Positions 33,565 to 45,415 of a stretch of DNA of 64,000 nt are shown here, in pieces. The notes under the pieces were generated by a model. It was not told the origin of the DNA. It searched no databases and saw only the letters and a list, made by a program, of their open reading frames with translations. Source of the DNA: Pseudomonas iranensis (GTDB lineage Bacteria > Pseudomonadota > Gammaproteobacteria > Pseudomonadales > Pseudomonadaceae); contig NZ_CP077092.1 of the NCBI RefSeq assembly GCF_014268585.2, forward strand, positions 4,873,501-4,937,500. The letters are read 5' to 3'. Each line of letters begins with the position of its first letter. The first letter of the stretch is position 1. The position numbers were made by a program, and so were the translations under genes.

Positions 33565-34782
33565 TCAAGTACGGTATTCAGCGTTGATCTTCACGTACTC
33601 ATGCGACAGGTCGGTGGTCCAGATGGTTTCGCTGCAATCGCCGCGCCCCAGTTCGATGCGAATGGTGATTTCTTCCTGCTGCATCACCGCCGAGCCCTGT
33701 GCTTCAGTGTAGGTCGCGGCGCGGGCGCCACGGCTGGCGATGCACACGTCGCCGAGGAACACGTCGATCTTGCTCACGTCCAGATCCGGCACGCCGGCAC
33801 GACCCACGGCAGCGAGGATACGGCCCCAGTTCGGGTCAGAGGCGAACAGCGCGGTCTTGATCAGCGGCGAGTGGGCCACGGTGTAACCGACGTCCAGGCA
33901 TTCCTGGTGGTTGCCGCCGCCGTTCACTTCAACGGTGACGAACTTGGTCGCGCCTTCGCCGTCACGCACGATGGCCTGGGCGACGTCCATGCACACTTCG
34001 AATACCGCCTGTTTCAGCTTGGCGAACAGCTCGCCTTCAGCGCGGGTGATCTCAGGCAGCGCGGCCTTGCCAGTGGCGATCAGCATGCAGCAATCGTTGG
34101 TCGAGGTGTCGCCGTCGATGGTGATGCGGTTGAACGACTTGTTGGCGCCGTCGAGCATCAGGTTGTGCAGCACCTCGCGGGAGACTTTGGCGTCGGTGGC
34201 GATGTAACCCAGCATGGTCGCCATGTTCGGGCGAATCATGCCGGCGCCTTTGCTGATGCCGGTGACAGTGATGGTCACGCCGTCATGCTCGAACTGGCGG
34301 CTGGCGCCCTTGGGCAGGGTGTCGGTGGTCATGATGCCAGTGGCGGCGGCTTCCCAGTTGTTCTCCGACAGGTCGTCCAGCGCGGCTTGCAGTGCGCCTT
34401 CGATTTTTTCGACCGGCAGCGGCTCGCCGATCACACCGGTGGAGTACGGCAGAATCTGGCTGGCATCGACGCCGGTCAGCTCGGCCAATTTAGCGGTGGT
34501 GCGCTCGGCAGCCGCCAAGCCAGGCTCGCCGGTGCCGGCGTTGGCATTGCCGGTGTTGGTCAGCAAGTACCGCACGGCATTGTGCACGCGCTTTTTCGCC
34601 AGGATCACCGGCGCGGCGCAGAACGCGTTCAGGGTGAACACGCCAGCCACGGTCGAACCTTCAGCACAGCGCATCACCACTACATCCTTGCGCCCCGGGC
34701 GCTTGATGCCGGCCGAGGCGATACCGAGTTCAAAACCGGCAACCGGGTGCAACGTTGGCAAAGGACCAAGACCAACAGCCAT
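33565..34782 (-). CDS. argJ: Bifunctional ornithine acetyltransferase/N-acetylglutamate synthase
   Basis: ArgJ recycles the acetyl group between acetylornithine and glutamate in arginine synthesis. The 405-residue precursor carries the self-cleavage motif [14 protein letters not shown], where the Ala-Thr bond is cut so that the Thr becomes the nucleophile. KGAGMIRP just before it and [10 protein letters not shown] after it are conserved. AAGGAG lies 7 bases before the ATG. It is downstream of secA, with a hairpin terminator between them. Confidence 0.96.
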   Translation of the reverse strand: MAVGLGPLPTLHPVAGFELGIASAGIKRPGRKDVVVMRCAEGSTVAGVFTLNAFCAAPVILAKKRVHNAVRYLLTNTGNANAGTGEPGLAAAERTTAKLAELTGVDASQILPYSTGVIGEPLPVEKIEGALQAALDDLSENNWEAAATGIMTTDTLPKGASRQFEHDGVTITVTGISKGAGMIRPNMATMLGYIATDAKVSREVLHNLMLDGANKSFNRITIDGDTSTNDCCMLIATGKAALPEITRAEGELFAKLKQAVFEVCMDVAQAIVRDGEGATKFVTVEVNGGGNHQECLDVGYTVAHSPLIKTALFASDPNWGRILAAVGRAGVPDLDVSKIDVFLGDVCIASRGARAATYTEAQGSAVMQQEEITIRIELGRGDCSETIWTTDLSHEYVKINAEYRT

Positions 34783-34841
34783 GAATGCGCTCCTTACTCA
34801 ATGATGTCAGCACCGTCACGGAAAAGGACGGTGGGATAAAT

Positions 34842-34876
34842 GGCAAAACGCCGCGACGGCAGGAGCCGGTCGCGGC
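34842..34876 (-). terminator. Hairpin terminator downstream of secA
   Basis: On the minus strand GCCGCGAC and GTCGCGGC pair around an 11-base loop and are followed by GTTTT. It starts 28 bases after the secA stop. A second small hairpin (CACCGTC/GACGGTG) lies at 34811-34832. Confidence 0.75.
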
Positions 34877-34904
34877 GCGGGGTGTTCAGCGATTGAAACG
34901 GGTT

Positions 34905-37646
<2,742 letters not shown>

Positions 37647-37954
37647 ATCGGCAGGATCTTCCACACTAAAGGGATGGAGGGCGGCCCCGTGAGTCGCCCG
37701 TGCAGCCCTCATGGCCGCATGCGAACGAGCATTCTACCCGGAAACGGTGGTGAGGAAAGTGGCGATGTTCCACGATGCTGGCACTGCGCTTTGACGGGGC
37801 TCACTTAAAATAGGGGCGTTTTGCTCAACTTCAACCCGTCGGGGGAAAGAAGTCAGGCGTTGATTTAATGAGCAAATCAGGGACAAAAGCAATGGCCCAG
37901 AGGTTCCGCAGCTTTCTGCTACCATGGCGCCTCTGTTCCTTCAGGTGTTCGATC
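37647..37954. other. 308-base divergent region between secA and dciA
   Basis: No gene is supported here, although the dciA frame is open back to 37868. It must hold the secA promoter and the dciA promoter. No strong palindrome was noticed. Confidence 0.5.
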
Positions 37955-38410
37955 ATGGCGTTTCGCCCTCTCACGGCCAGAGCACCCGCCGTTCTGTTAC
38001 GCGAAGCCAAACCGCTGAAAGCCATCCTCGGCCATGCCCAGCGTCTGGAGCATTTGCAGCGCCTGCTCGAAAGCCAGCTGCAACCGGCCGCCCGCGAGCA
38101 TTGCCGGGTAGCCAAGTGGCGCGAAGGCGAGCTGTCGCTGGTGGTCACTGACGGCCATTGGGCAACGCGCCTGCGCTATCAGCAAAAACGTCTGCAACGA
38201 CAACTGCAATTGTTCGAAGAGTTCGCCAACCTGACGCGGATCAAATTCAGCGTGCGCCCGCCGATCATCCAGCACCGGGCGGTTGGACACACCATGGATT
38301 TGTCCAGCAGTGCGGCGGAGACGATTCAGTCGACGGCCGACGGGATCAGCGATCCGGGATTGCGCGCGGCGCTGGAGCGGTTGGCGGCGCATGCCAAAAG
38401 CAAAACCTGA
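37955..38410 (+). CDS. dciA: DciA family protein (DUF721), replicative helicase loader
   Basis: DciA recruits or loads DnaB in bacteria lacking DnaC. The 151 residues start MAFRPLTARAPAVLLREA. The N-terminal half contains the DUF721 pattern (LQRLLESQLQPAAREHCRVAKWREGELSLVV) and ATRLRYQQKRLQRQL. A start at 37868 would add 29 residues with Phe/Trp/Arg-rich, non-family sequence. It is transcribed away from secA. Confidence 0.88.
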   Translation: MAFRPLTARAPAVLLREAKPLKAILGHAQRLEHLQRLLESQLQPAAREHCRVAKWREGELSLVVTDGHWATRLRYQQKRLQRQLQLFEEFANLTRIKFSVRPPIIQHRAVGHTMDLSSSAAETIQSTADGISDPGLRAALERLAAHAKSKT

Positions 38411-38429
38411 CCGTGCACACCATTCCCCT

Positions 38430-38520
38430 TGTGGGAGCGAGCCTGCTCGCGAAGAGGCCGTGTCAGACGACATTGATGTTGAATGACACAGCGCTTTCGC
38501 GAGCAGGCTCGCTCCCACAG
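38430..38520. repeat. REP doublet
   Basis: TGTGGGAGCGAGCCTGCTCG from 38430 is mirrored by CGAGCAGGCTCGCTCCCACA ending at 38520. It lies between the converging dciA and DUF853 genes. Confidence 0.92.
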
Positions 38521-38544
38521 TTTGGATCTCCGATTCGCCTGAGA

Positions 38545-40032
38545 TCAGCGGCGCTTGCTGCCTCCGAGCAGAGAGCCCATCAACCCGCGCACCAACTGCT
38601 TGCCAAGGTTATTGGCCGCCTGGCGCATCGCTGATTTCAGCGCCTGCCCTGCCGCCGTGCCGAGGAATTCTCCCGCGCGGTCAGCCAGGCTCGGCTCTTC
38701 GGCCGCCGCTTTGCCCGCTGGTGTTTCAGCCTCGGGCGCCAGCCCTTTGCGGCCCATCAAGATCTCATAGGCCGACTCGCGATCGATCGGCTTGTCATAA
38801 CGGCCCTTGAACGGTGAGCCGGCGATCAGCACGGTGCGCTCGGTTTCGGTCAGCGGGCCGATCCGCGATTGCGGCGGTGCCACCAGCACGCGCTGGACCA
38901 TTTCCGGGGTGCCCTTCTCGGTCAGCGTGCCGACCAGCGCCTCACCAATACCTAACTCAGTCAGCACCGACAGACTGTCGAACGCCGGATTCGGCCGAAA
39001 GCCATCCGCAACCGCACGCAGGGACTTCTGCTCTTTGGCGGTGAACGCACGCAGGCCGTGTTGAATACGCAAGCCCAACTGCGCCAGCACGTCATCCGGC
39101 AGATCCGCCGGCGACTGAGTGACGAAGTACACGCCAACGCCTTTGGAACGAATCAAGCGCACCACTTGCTCCAGGCGTTCCTGCAAAGCCTTGGGCGTGT
39201 CGCCGAACAACAAGTGCGCCTCATCGAAGAACAGCGCCAGCAGCGGCTTGTCAGCATCGCCGCGCTCGGGCAGTTGCTCGAACAACTCGGCCAGCAGCCA
39301 CAGCAGGAACGTTGCGTAAACCTTCGGCGCCTCGTGCACCAGACGGCTGGCGTCGAGCAGGTGGATGCGTCCCCGGCCATCGGCGCCCGGTTGCAGGATG
39401 TCTTCGAGTTGCAGCGCCGGCTCGCCGAACAGGGCTTCGGCGCCCTGCTGTTCCAGCGTCGCCAAACGGCGCAGCAGTGCCTGGCTGGAGCCGGTGGTCA
39501 TCAGCGCGGCGTCTTCGCCGAGCAACTGTGGATTGTCCTTGAGGTGACTGAGCAGCGCTTTCAGATCCTTGAGATCCAGCAGCAACAGCCCTTCGCGATC
39601 CGCCACCTTGAACGCCGCGTACAGCGCCGACTGCTGACTGTCGGTCAGCTCGAGCAGGCTGCCGATCAGTAGCGGACCCATTTCGCTCAACGTGGTGCGC
39701 AGCGGGTGACCGGATTCACCGTGGATGTCCCACAGCGTCACCGGGTAAGCCTGCGGCGTATGACCGAGCCAAGGCATGCCAGCGATGCGCTCGGCCACTT
39801 TGCCCTGCGGGTTGCCAGCGGCGCCGAGCCCGCAGAGGTCGCCCTTGATGTCGGCGGCGAACACCGCCACACCGGCATCGCTGAAGGCTTCGGCCAGACG
39901 CTGCAAGGTCACGGTCTTACCGGTGCCGGTGGCGCCGGCGATCAGCCCGTGGCGGTTGGCCAGGCGCATGGCCTGAGCGATGGGTTGCGCGGCCGGACCA
40001 GCGCCGATAACGAGTTGCGAGGAGTCAGGCAT
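38545..40032 (-). CDS. HerA/DUF853-type ATPase (YjgR-like)
   Basis: This 495-residue P-loop ATPase is of the HerA/FtsK-like helicase superfamily (DUF853, YjgR). Walker A is GATGTGKTVTLQRL near residue 35 and Walker B is LALFFDEAHLLF. VRLIRSKGVGVYFVTQSPAD is a sensor-like stretch. The C-terminal tail ends in a basic segment (LLGGSKRR). The ATG at 40032 follows GGTGAG; a start four codons earlier would be TTG. The biological role of the family is poorly known; members may act on DNA. Confidence 0.9.
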   Translation of the reverse strand: MPDSSQLVIGAGPAAQPIAQAMRLANRHGLIAGATGTGKTVTLQRLAEAFSDAGVAVFAADIKGDLCGLGAAGNPQGKVAERIAGMPWLGHTPQAYPVTLWDIHGESGHPLRTTLSEMGPLLIGSLLELTDSQQSALYAAFKVADREGLLLLDLKDLKALLSHLKDNPQLLGEDAALMTTGSSQALLRRLATLEQQGAEALFGEPALQLEDILQPGADGRGRIHLLDASRLVHEAPKVYATFLLWLLAELFEQLPERGDADKPLLALFFDEAHLLFGDTPKALQERLEQVVRLIRSKGVGVYFVTQSPADLPDDVLAQLGLRIQHGLRAFTAKEQKSLRAVADGFRPNPAFDSLSVLTELGIGEALVGTLTEKGTPEMVQRVLVAPPQSRIGPLTETERTVLIAGSPFKGRYDKPIDRESAYEILMGRKGLAPEAETPAGKAAAEEPSLADRAGEFLGTAAGQALKSAMRQAANNLGKQLVRGLMGSLLGGSKRR

Positions 40033-40218
40033 TTTCTCACCCAATGGTTAATCTTTGATGACACATGGCCGATACATAAAGTGGACAGACCCGTCAGAAA
40101 ATCGGGTCGCACATTTCCCTAAGGAGAGCCGGAAATATCAGTTTTTCAACCTTGCCCATAGTGCGCGCCTCTATCAAAGCATGCCCAGGACATTAAGACC
40201 TTAGCGGAACCCCAAGCC

Positions 40219-42108
40219 ATGAACAAAAACCTGCGCTTCAGCCATAAGATTTTGCTTGCCGCCGCTCTCATCGTCATTGCCGCCTTCGCCTCGTTCACGT
40301 TGTACAACGACTGGCTGCAGCGCAATGCGATCCGCGATGATCTGAACAACTACCTCAACGAAATGGGCGAGGTCACCGCCGGCAACATCCAGACCTGGCT
40401 CAGCGGGCGCATCCTGCTGATCGAGAACGCCGCGCAGAACATCGCCATCAACCCGGAACCTGCCACGGTCGCCAGCCTGCTGGAACAGAAAAGCCTGACC
40501 TCGACGTTCATGGCCACCTATCTGGGCGATGCCACCGGGCATTTCACCATCCGCCCGGACGTGAAGATGCCGGACGGTTTCGATCCGCGCGTACGCCCTT
40601 GGTATAAAGGTGCCGAAAGCAGCAGCACCTCGACCCTGACCGAACCCTACATCGATGCGGCCACCGGCCAGTTGATCATTTCCATCGCCACCGCGTCGAA
40701 AAAGGCCGGGCAGAGCGTCGGCGTGGTCGGCGGCGACCTGAGCCTGCAATCGCTGGTCGACACCCTCGCCGCACGGGATTTCGACGGCATGGGCTATGCG
40801 TTTCTGATCAGCGCCGACGGCAAGATCCTCGTCCACCCGGACAAGGCTTTGGTGATGAAATCGCTGCAAGAAGCCTACCCGCAGGACACGCCGCGCATCA
40901 GCAGCGATTTCAGCGAAGTGAGCGTCGACGGCAAAACCCGCATCGTCACCTTCGCCCCGATCAAGGGGCTGCCGTCGGTGAACTGGTACATCGGCCTGTC
41001 GATCGACAAGGATCAGGCCTACTCGATGCTCAGCGAATTCCGTACCTCAGCGGTAATCGCAACCATTATTGCCGTGGCAATCATCATCGCCCTGCTCGGC
41101 ATGCTGATCCGCCTGCTGATCCAGCCGCTGCACGTGATGAACCGCGCGATGGAAGACATCGCCGACGGTGAGGGCGACCTGACCAAACGCCTGAACATCG
41201 TCAATAACGATGAATTCGGCATCCTTGGCACCGCGTTCAACCGCTTCGTCGAGCGCATTCACGGTTCGATCCGCGAAGTGTCCTCGGCCACCGGCCAGGT
41301 CAACGAGGTCGCCCTGCGCGTGGTCGCAGCGTCAAACTCGTCGATGTACAACTCTGACCAGCAAGCTTCGCGCACCAGCAGTGTTGCCGCCGCGATCAAT
41401 CAGCTCGGCGCCGCCGCCCAGGAAATCGCCCGCAATGCTGCGCAAGCGTCGAATCAGGCCAGCGACGCCCGTGGTCTGGCCGAGGATGGCCAGCAAGTGG
41501 TCGAGCGCAGCATCAAGGCGATGAACCAACTGTCGAGCATGCTCAGCGCGTCGAGCACCAACATCGAGTCGCTGAACAGCAAGACCGTCAATATCGGCCA
41601 GATTCTCGAAGTGATCACCAGCATTTCCCAGCAGACCAACCTGTTGGCGCTGAACGCAGCGATCGAAGCGGCGCGCGCCGGTGAGGCCGGTCGTGGTTTC
41701 GCCGTGGTGGCCGACGAAGTGCGCAACCTGGCGCACCGCACGCAGGAATCGGCACAGCAGGTGCAGACCATGATCGAGGAGCTGCAAGTCGGCGCCCGGG
41801 AATCGGTGAGCACCATGAGCGACAGCCAGCGCCACAGCCAGGACAGCGTCGAGATCGCCAACCTTGCCGGCGAACGCCTGAACAGCGTGACCCTGCGCAT
41901 TGGCGAGATTGATGGGATGAACCAGTCGGTGGCGACCGCGACCGAGGAGCAGACTGCGGTGGTTGAGTCGATCAATGTCGATATCACCGAGATCAACACG
42001 CTGAACCAGGAGGGAGTAGAGAACCTGCAAGCGACCTTGCGCGCGTGCTCGGATCTGGAGCAGCAGGCTTCGCGTCTCAAGCAACTGGTGGGCAGCTTCA
42101 GGATTTAA
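40219..42108 (+). CDS. Methyl-accepting chemotaxis protein with dCache sensor
   Basis: This 629-residue chemoreceptor has membrane helix 1 ([19 protein letters not shown]) and a double-Cache periplasmic sensor of about 240 residues. The sensor contains [12 protein letters not shown] and [12 protein letters not shown], a pattern like the amino-acid-binding PctA-type receptors. Membrane helix 2 is at about 278-303, then HAMP. The signalling domain has the conserved hairpin tip [21 protein letters not shown]. The ligand is unknown; amino acids are a reasonable guess. It is a single gene with a REP doublet after it. Confidence 0.94.
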   Translation: MNKNLRFSHKILLAAALIVIAAFASFTLYNDWLQRNAIRDDLNNYLNEMGEVTAGNIQTWLSGRILLIENAAQNIAINPEPATVASLLEQKSLTSTFMATYLGDATGHFTIRPDVKMPDGFDPRVRPWYKGAESSSTSTLTEPYIDAATGQLIISIATASKKAGQSVGVVGGDLSLQSLVDTLAARDFDGMGYAFLISADGKILVHPDKALVMKSLQEAYPQDTPRISSDFSEVSVDGKTRIVTFAPIKGLPSVNWYIGLSIDKDQAYSMLSEFRTSAVIATIIAVAIIIALLGMLIRLLIQPLHVMNRAMEDIADGEGDLTKRLNIVNNDEFGILGTAFNRFVERIHGSIREVSSATGQVNEVALRVVAASNSSMYNSDQQASRTSSVAAAINQLGAAAQEIARNAAQASNQASDARGLAEDGQQVVERSIKAMNQLSSMLSASSTNIESLNSKTVNIGQILEVITSISQQTNLLALNAAIEAARAGEAGRGFAVVADEVRNLAHRTQESAQQVQTMIEELQVGARESVSTMSDSQRHSQDSVEIANLAGERLNSVTLRIGEIDGMNQSVATATEEQTAVVESINVDITEINTLNQEGVENLQATLRACSDLEQQASRLKQLVGSFRI

Positions 42109-42124
42109 GCTGCGGCGACTGGCC

Positions 42125-42190
42125 ACTTCGCGAGCAGGCTCGCTCCCACAGGGAAAATGCATTCCATTGTGGGAGCGAGCCTGCTCGCGA
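42125..42190. repeat. REP doublet, short spacer
   Basis: CTTCGCGAGCAGGCTCGCTC is mirrored by GAGCGAGCCTGCTCGCGA ending at 42190, with a spacer of only about 16 bases. It follows the chemoreceptor gene. Confidence 0.9.
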
Positions 42191-42303
42191 ATATCTACCT
42201 TTCAACGAAACCCGACTGACACCCCACCGCGCAATCCCGACCGAACATCTATTCTGGATAAAGGTCAATCAAGGGAGAACGACACAGCGGAGGGTTGCTC
42301 ATC

Positions 42304-43416
42304 GTGCATATCGCCGACATCACCATGTTCTACGCCCCGGCCAGCGGAGGCGTGCGGACTTATCTGGATGCCAAACACCGTCGCCTTGGCGAGCGCAATG
42401 CCATTCGCCACAGCCTGCTGATCCCCGGCGCGAGACTGGGTGAACATGACGGCATTTTCACGGTTCCGGCGCCCGCCCTGCCCTTCGGCAAAGGTTATCG
42501 CTTCCCCCTGCGCCTGGCGCCATGGCGAAACGTCTTGCAGGATCTGCAGCCGGATCTGATCGAAGTCGGCGATCCCTACCTCACCGCATGGGCAGCGCTG
42601 GATGCGCGGCGGCAGCTGGATGTGCCGGTGATCGGCTTTTATCACTCGGATCTGCCGCTGCTGGCGGGCAATCGCATGGGCCATTGGGTCACGCCGAATG
42701 TCGAGGCTTACGTGACTCGTCTGTACGGCAATTTCGATCGTGTGCTCGCGCCAAGCCAGGTCATGGCCGACAAGCTCATCGGGCTTGGCGTGCGCAATGT
42801 CCATGTGCAACCGCTGGGCGTGGATCTGCACACTTTCCATCCCGACGCCCGCGATCCTGGCTTGCGGGCTGAGCTGGGCATTGCCGAAGACACGCGCCTG
42901 CTGATCTTTGCCGGGCGCGGTTCCAAGGAGAAAAACCTGCCGGTGCTGCTCAAGTGCATGCAGCGCCTTGGTCCGCGTTATCACTTGTTGTTGGTCGGCT
43001 CGTCGATGCCTGCGGCGGTGCCGGACAACGTCAGCGTTATCGACGAATTCTGCCCGGCGCCGAAAGTCGCGCGGCTGATGGCCAGCGCCGATGCGCTGCT
43101 GCATGCCGGTGACCAGGAAACTTTCGGGCTGGTCATCCTTGAGGCCATGGCCTGCGGCATTCCCGTGGTGGCGGTGGCGGCCGGGGCGTTTGAAGAAATC
43201 GTCAACGAATCCTGCGGTCTGCTCTGCGCGCCGAACAATCCACAGGCCATGGCTAACGCCGTGCGTGAGCTGTTCAGTCGCGGCTGCGATCGGCTCGGCC
43301 GCCAGGCGCGCCAGCACGTCGAACGGCATTACGCCTGGGACACCGTGGTCGACAGTCTGCTCAGCCACTATCACGCGGTGCTCGGCCATACGCTGCCACG
43401 GGTGGCCAATGGTTGA
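42304..43416 (+). CDS. GT4-family glycosyltransferase
   Basis: This is a retaining glycosyltransferase of about 370 residues with the GT-B fold. The N-terminal domain begins HIADITMFYAPASGGVRTYL. The C-terminal donor-binding domain has FAGRGSKEKNLPVLL and the EX7E motif ETFGLVILE followed by AMACGIPVVA. I choose the GTG at 42304 because GGAGGG lies 9-10 bases upstream; the TTG at 42295 is too close to it. The next gene starts 4 bases after its stop. With the deacetylase and UPF0104 protein it likely makes a glycolipid or glycan. Sugar and acceptor are unknown. Confidence 0.9.
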   Translation: MHIADITMFYAPASGGVRTYLDAKHRRLGERNAIRHSLLIPGARLGEHDGIFTVPAPALPFGKGYRFPLRLAPWRNVLQDLQPDLIEVGDPYLTAWAALDARRQLDVPVIGFYHSDLPLLAGNRMGHWVTPNVEAYVTRLYGNFDRVLAPSQVMADKLIGLGVRNVHVQPLGVDLHTFHPDARDPGLRAELGIAEDTRLLIFAGRGSKEKNLPVLLKCMQRLGPRYHLLLVGSSMPAAVPDNVSVIDEFCPAPKVARLMASADALLHAGDQETFGLVILEAMACGIPVVAVAAGAFEEIVNESCGLLCAPNNPQAMANAVRELFSRGCDRLGRQARQHVERHYAWDTVVDSLLSHYHAVLGHTLPRVANG

Positions 43417-43420
43417 GAAC

Positions 43421-44179
43421 ATGAAAGCGGTGTGCCTGGTATTGCACGACGTGGCGCCCTCGACCTGGGCGGACTACCAGCCCTTCGTCGAGGCTGTCGA
43501 TGCCTTGGGCAAGGTGCCGATGACCTGGCTGGTGGTTCCGGACTTCCATCGCCACGATTCGCTCGATGCCAACCCAGCGTTTCGCCGAGTGCTCGATGCC
43601 CGTGTCGCCCGAGGCGACGAACTGGCGCTGCACGGCTACTACCATGACGATCAGGAGCCCCTGCCGAACACCCCGCGCGACTGGTTCATGCGCCGGGTCT
43701 ACACCCATGAAGGCGAGTTCTATCGCTTGTCCCGCGAAGCAGCCCTGGCCCGCCTGCACGCGGGTCTGGAGATGTTTCAGCGCTACGACTGGCCGGTGAA
43801 TGGCTTCGTCGCCCCGGCCTGGCTGATGAGCGACGGCACCCGCCAAGCCTTGCGCGAATTGCCGCTCAGCTACACCAGCGATCCGCAGCATCTTTATCGC
43901 TTGCCCGACTTCAGCGCCATCGCTGCACCCGGGCTGGTGTGGAGTGCGCGCAGTGCCTGGCGGCGCGGCTTGTCGAAAATCCTCAGCGACCAGCGCGAAC
44001 AGCGCTGGCGCGAGGGATCGGTGATTCGCCTGGGGCTGCATCCGGTGGACATGCGTCACCGTTTTTCTCGCGATTACTGGTTGCACACGCTGCAACGCCT
44101 GCTGGCGGAGGGACGCGTGCCGCTGACCAAAATCGACTGGCTGGCCCGACAGCGCGGACAACTGGAACGCGCAGCATGA
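43421..44179 (+). CDS. DUF2334 polysaccharide deacetylase-like protein
   Basis: The 252 residues start MKAVCLVLHDVAPSTWADYQ. HDVAP and the later HGYYHDD carry the Asp/His metal-site pattern of the carbohydrate esterase 4/NodB-like fold, and FVAPAWLMS and RLGLHPVDM match later conserved strands. An in-frame ATG at 43409, inside the glycosyltransferase gene, is an alternative start. It overlaps the following membrane protein gene by four bases (ATGA). It probably removes an acyl group from the product of the neighbouring glycosyltransferase, which is inference from context. Confidence 0.88.
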   Translation: MKAVCLVLHDVAPSTWADYQPFVEAVDALGKVPMTWLVVPDFHRHDSLDANPAFRRVLDARVARGDELALHGYYHDDQEPLPNTPRDWFMRRVYTHEGEFYRLSREAALARLHAGLEMFQRYDWPVNGFVAPAWLMSDGTRQALRELPLSYTSDPQHLYRLPDFSAIAAPGLVWSARSAWRRGLSKILSDQREQRWREGSVIRLGLHPVDMRHRFSRDYWLHTLQRLLAEGRVPLTKIDWLARQRGQLERAA

Positions 44180-45174
44180 AGCGCAGCCTGTTGTTGCTGA
44201 TCGGCCTGCTCGCGGCGGTGCTGATTCCGGTGCTGCTCGGCGGCGGCGAAACCTGGGCGCGCCTGCGCAGTTTTCCGCTGCACTGGCTGTTGATCATGTT
44301 CGGCATGATTCTGCTGTGCTGGGGCATCAATACGTTGCGCCTGCGTTTGTTGCTCGGCGACCAACGTGAAAAAGTCGCGCCATTGAAAAGCCTTGGCGTG
44401 GTGATGGCCGCCGAGTTCGCGTACTGCGCCACGCCGGGTGGCAGCGGCGGGCCGCTGACGATCATGGCCCTGCTCGCCCGTTGCGGCGTGCGTCCGGCGC
44501 GGGGCAGCGCGGTGTTTGCCATGGATCAGCTCAGCGATCTGCTGTTCTTTCTCTGCGCCCTGAGCGGGATTCTGATTTACGCGCTGTTCCAGCACCTGAG
44601 CGATCGTCTCGAGTGGCTGCTGACCGTCAGCGCCGTTTCGCTGTTTGGCGGTTTGTTCAGTTGCGTGTTGATCGCGCGTTATCACCGAGCGTTGATTCGC
44701 CTGAGCGGGCGGCTGTTGGCGGGGATGAACATTACGGCACGCACTCGCCGTCGCTGGGCGCGCAAGTTGCTGCACTTCCTCGCGGCATTTACTGATACCT
44801 TGAAACTGCCCTGGCAAACGCTGGTTCAGGTTTTTGCTCTGACCTGCGTGCACTGGCTGCTGCGCTACAGCGTGCTGTATCTGGCCTTGCGCGGGCTCGG
44901 CGCGGATTTGCAGTGGGCATGGAGTTTTCTGGTGCAGATGCTTTCGCTCGGCGCCGGTCAATTCAGCCTGTTACCTGGCGGCGCGGGAGCCGCAGAATTG
45001 ACCTCCGCCGCGCTGCTCGCACCCATGGTGGGCAAGTCCACCGCAGCGGCGGCGATCCTGATCTGGCGCGTGGTGACGTATTACTTCTATCTGCTGGTGG
45101 GCGGGCCGGTGTTCGTATTGATGCTGGGCAAGCCGTTGCTGAAGAAGTTGATGAACGTCAGGCAGGCTTCTTAG
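44176..45174 (+). CDS. UPF0104 / lysylphosphatidylglycerol synthase-type membrane protein
   Basis: This 332-residue multi-pass inner-membrane protein has about eight hydrophobic segments and belongs to the UPF0104 (LPG synthase TM region, AglD-like) family. The conserved segment EFAYCATPGGSGGPLTIMALL and the later LSLGAGQFSLLPGGAGAAELTSAALL are both present. The catalytic lysyltransferase domain of MprF is absent. It begins within the deacetylase stop codon, so it is coupled to it. A role in moving or presenting a lipid-linked sugar is plausible but unproven. Confidence 0.9.
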   Translation: MKRSLLLLIGLLAAVLIPVLLGGGETWARLRSFPLHWLLIMFGMILLCWGINTLRLRLLLGDQREKVAPLKSLGVVMAAEFAYCATPGGSGGPLTIMALLARCGVRPARGSAVFAMDQLSDLLFFLCALSGILIYALFQHLSDRLEWLLTVSAVSLFGGLFSCVLIARYHRALIRLSGRLLAGMNITARTRRRWARKLLHFLAAFTDTLKLPWQTLVQVFALTCVHWLLRYSVLYLALRGLGADLQWAWSFLVQMLSLGAGQFSLLPGGAGAAELTSAALLAPMVGKSTAAAAILIWRVVTYYFYLLVGGPVFVLMLGKPLLKKLMNVRQAS

Positions 45175-45334
45175 GTTCGTCCTGCTCTTGCTGGAGTTGC
45201 TCCCAAAGTTCGGCGGCGCCGGGGAATTCGGTGCCGTCGTCCGGGCTCATGTCATCCGGGTCGTAACGACTCAGGCAACCTTCACCAAGGGTGGCGGGGG
45301 CTTTGGAAGTGGCTTTGTCCAGTGGATCGCTCAT
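45158..45334 (-). CDS. Small conserved-type hypothetical protein (58 residues)
   Basis: This is a short acidic gene on the minus strand starting MSDPLDKATSKAPATLGEGC. It continues with LSRYDPDDMSPDDGTEFPGA and ends in ELWEQLQQEQDEPKKPA. GAGGA lies 6-7 bases before the ATG, a good ribosome-binding site, and the composition looks coding. It overlaps the 3' end of the convergent UPF0104 gene by 17 bases and lies downstream of purU on the same strand, so it may share the purU transcript. No domain is recognised and the function is unknown. Confidence 0.7.
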   Translation of the reverse strand: MSDPLDKATSKAPATLGEGCLSRYDPDDMSPDDGTEFPGAAELWEQLQQEQDEPKKPA

Positions 45335-45360
45335 GGCTTTTCCTCGGGCTCAAATGACAA

Positions 45361-45397
45361 GGGCCTGAGCGATTCAACGCCCAGGCCCCTGGTTTTT
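45361..45397 (+). terminator. Terminator-like hairpin of the glycosyltransferase operon
   Basis: GGGCCTGAGCG and CGCCCAGGCCC pair with one bulge, and CTGGTTTTT follows. It is oriented for plus-strand transcripts that have read past the UPF0104 gene. It also lies between purU and the 58-residue gene on the other strand. Confidence 0.6.
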
Positions 45398-45415
45398 CAA
45401 GCGTGGCGTGCTCGA

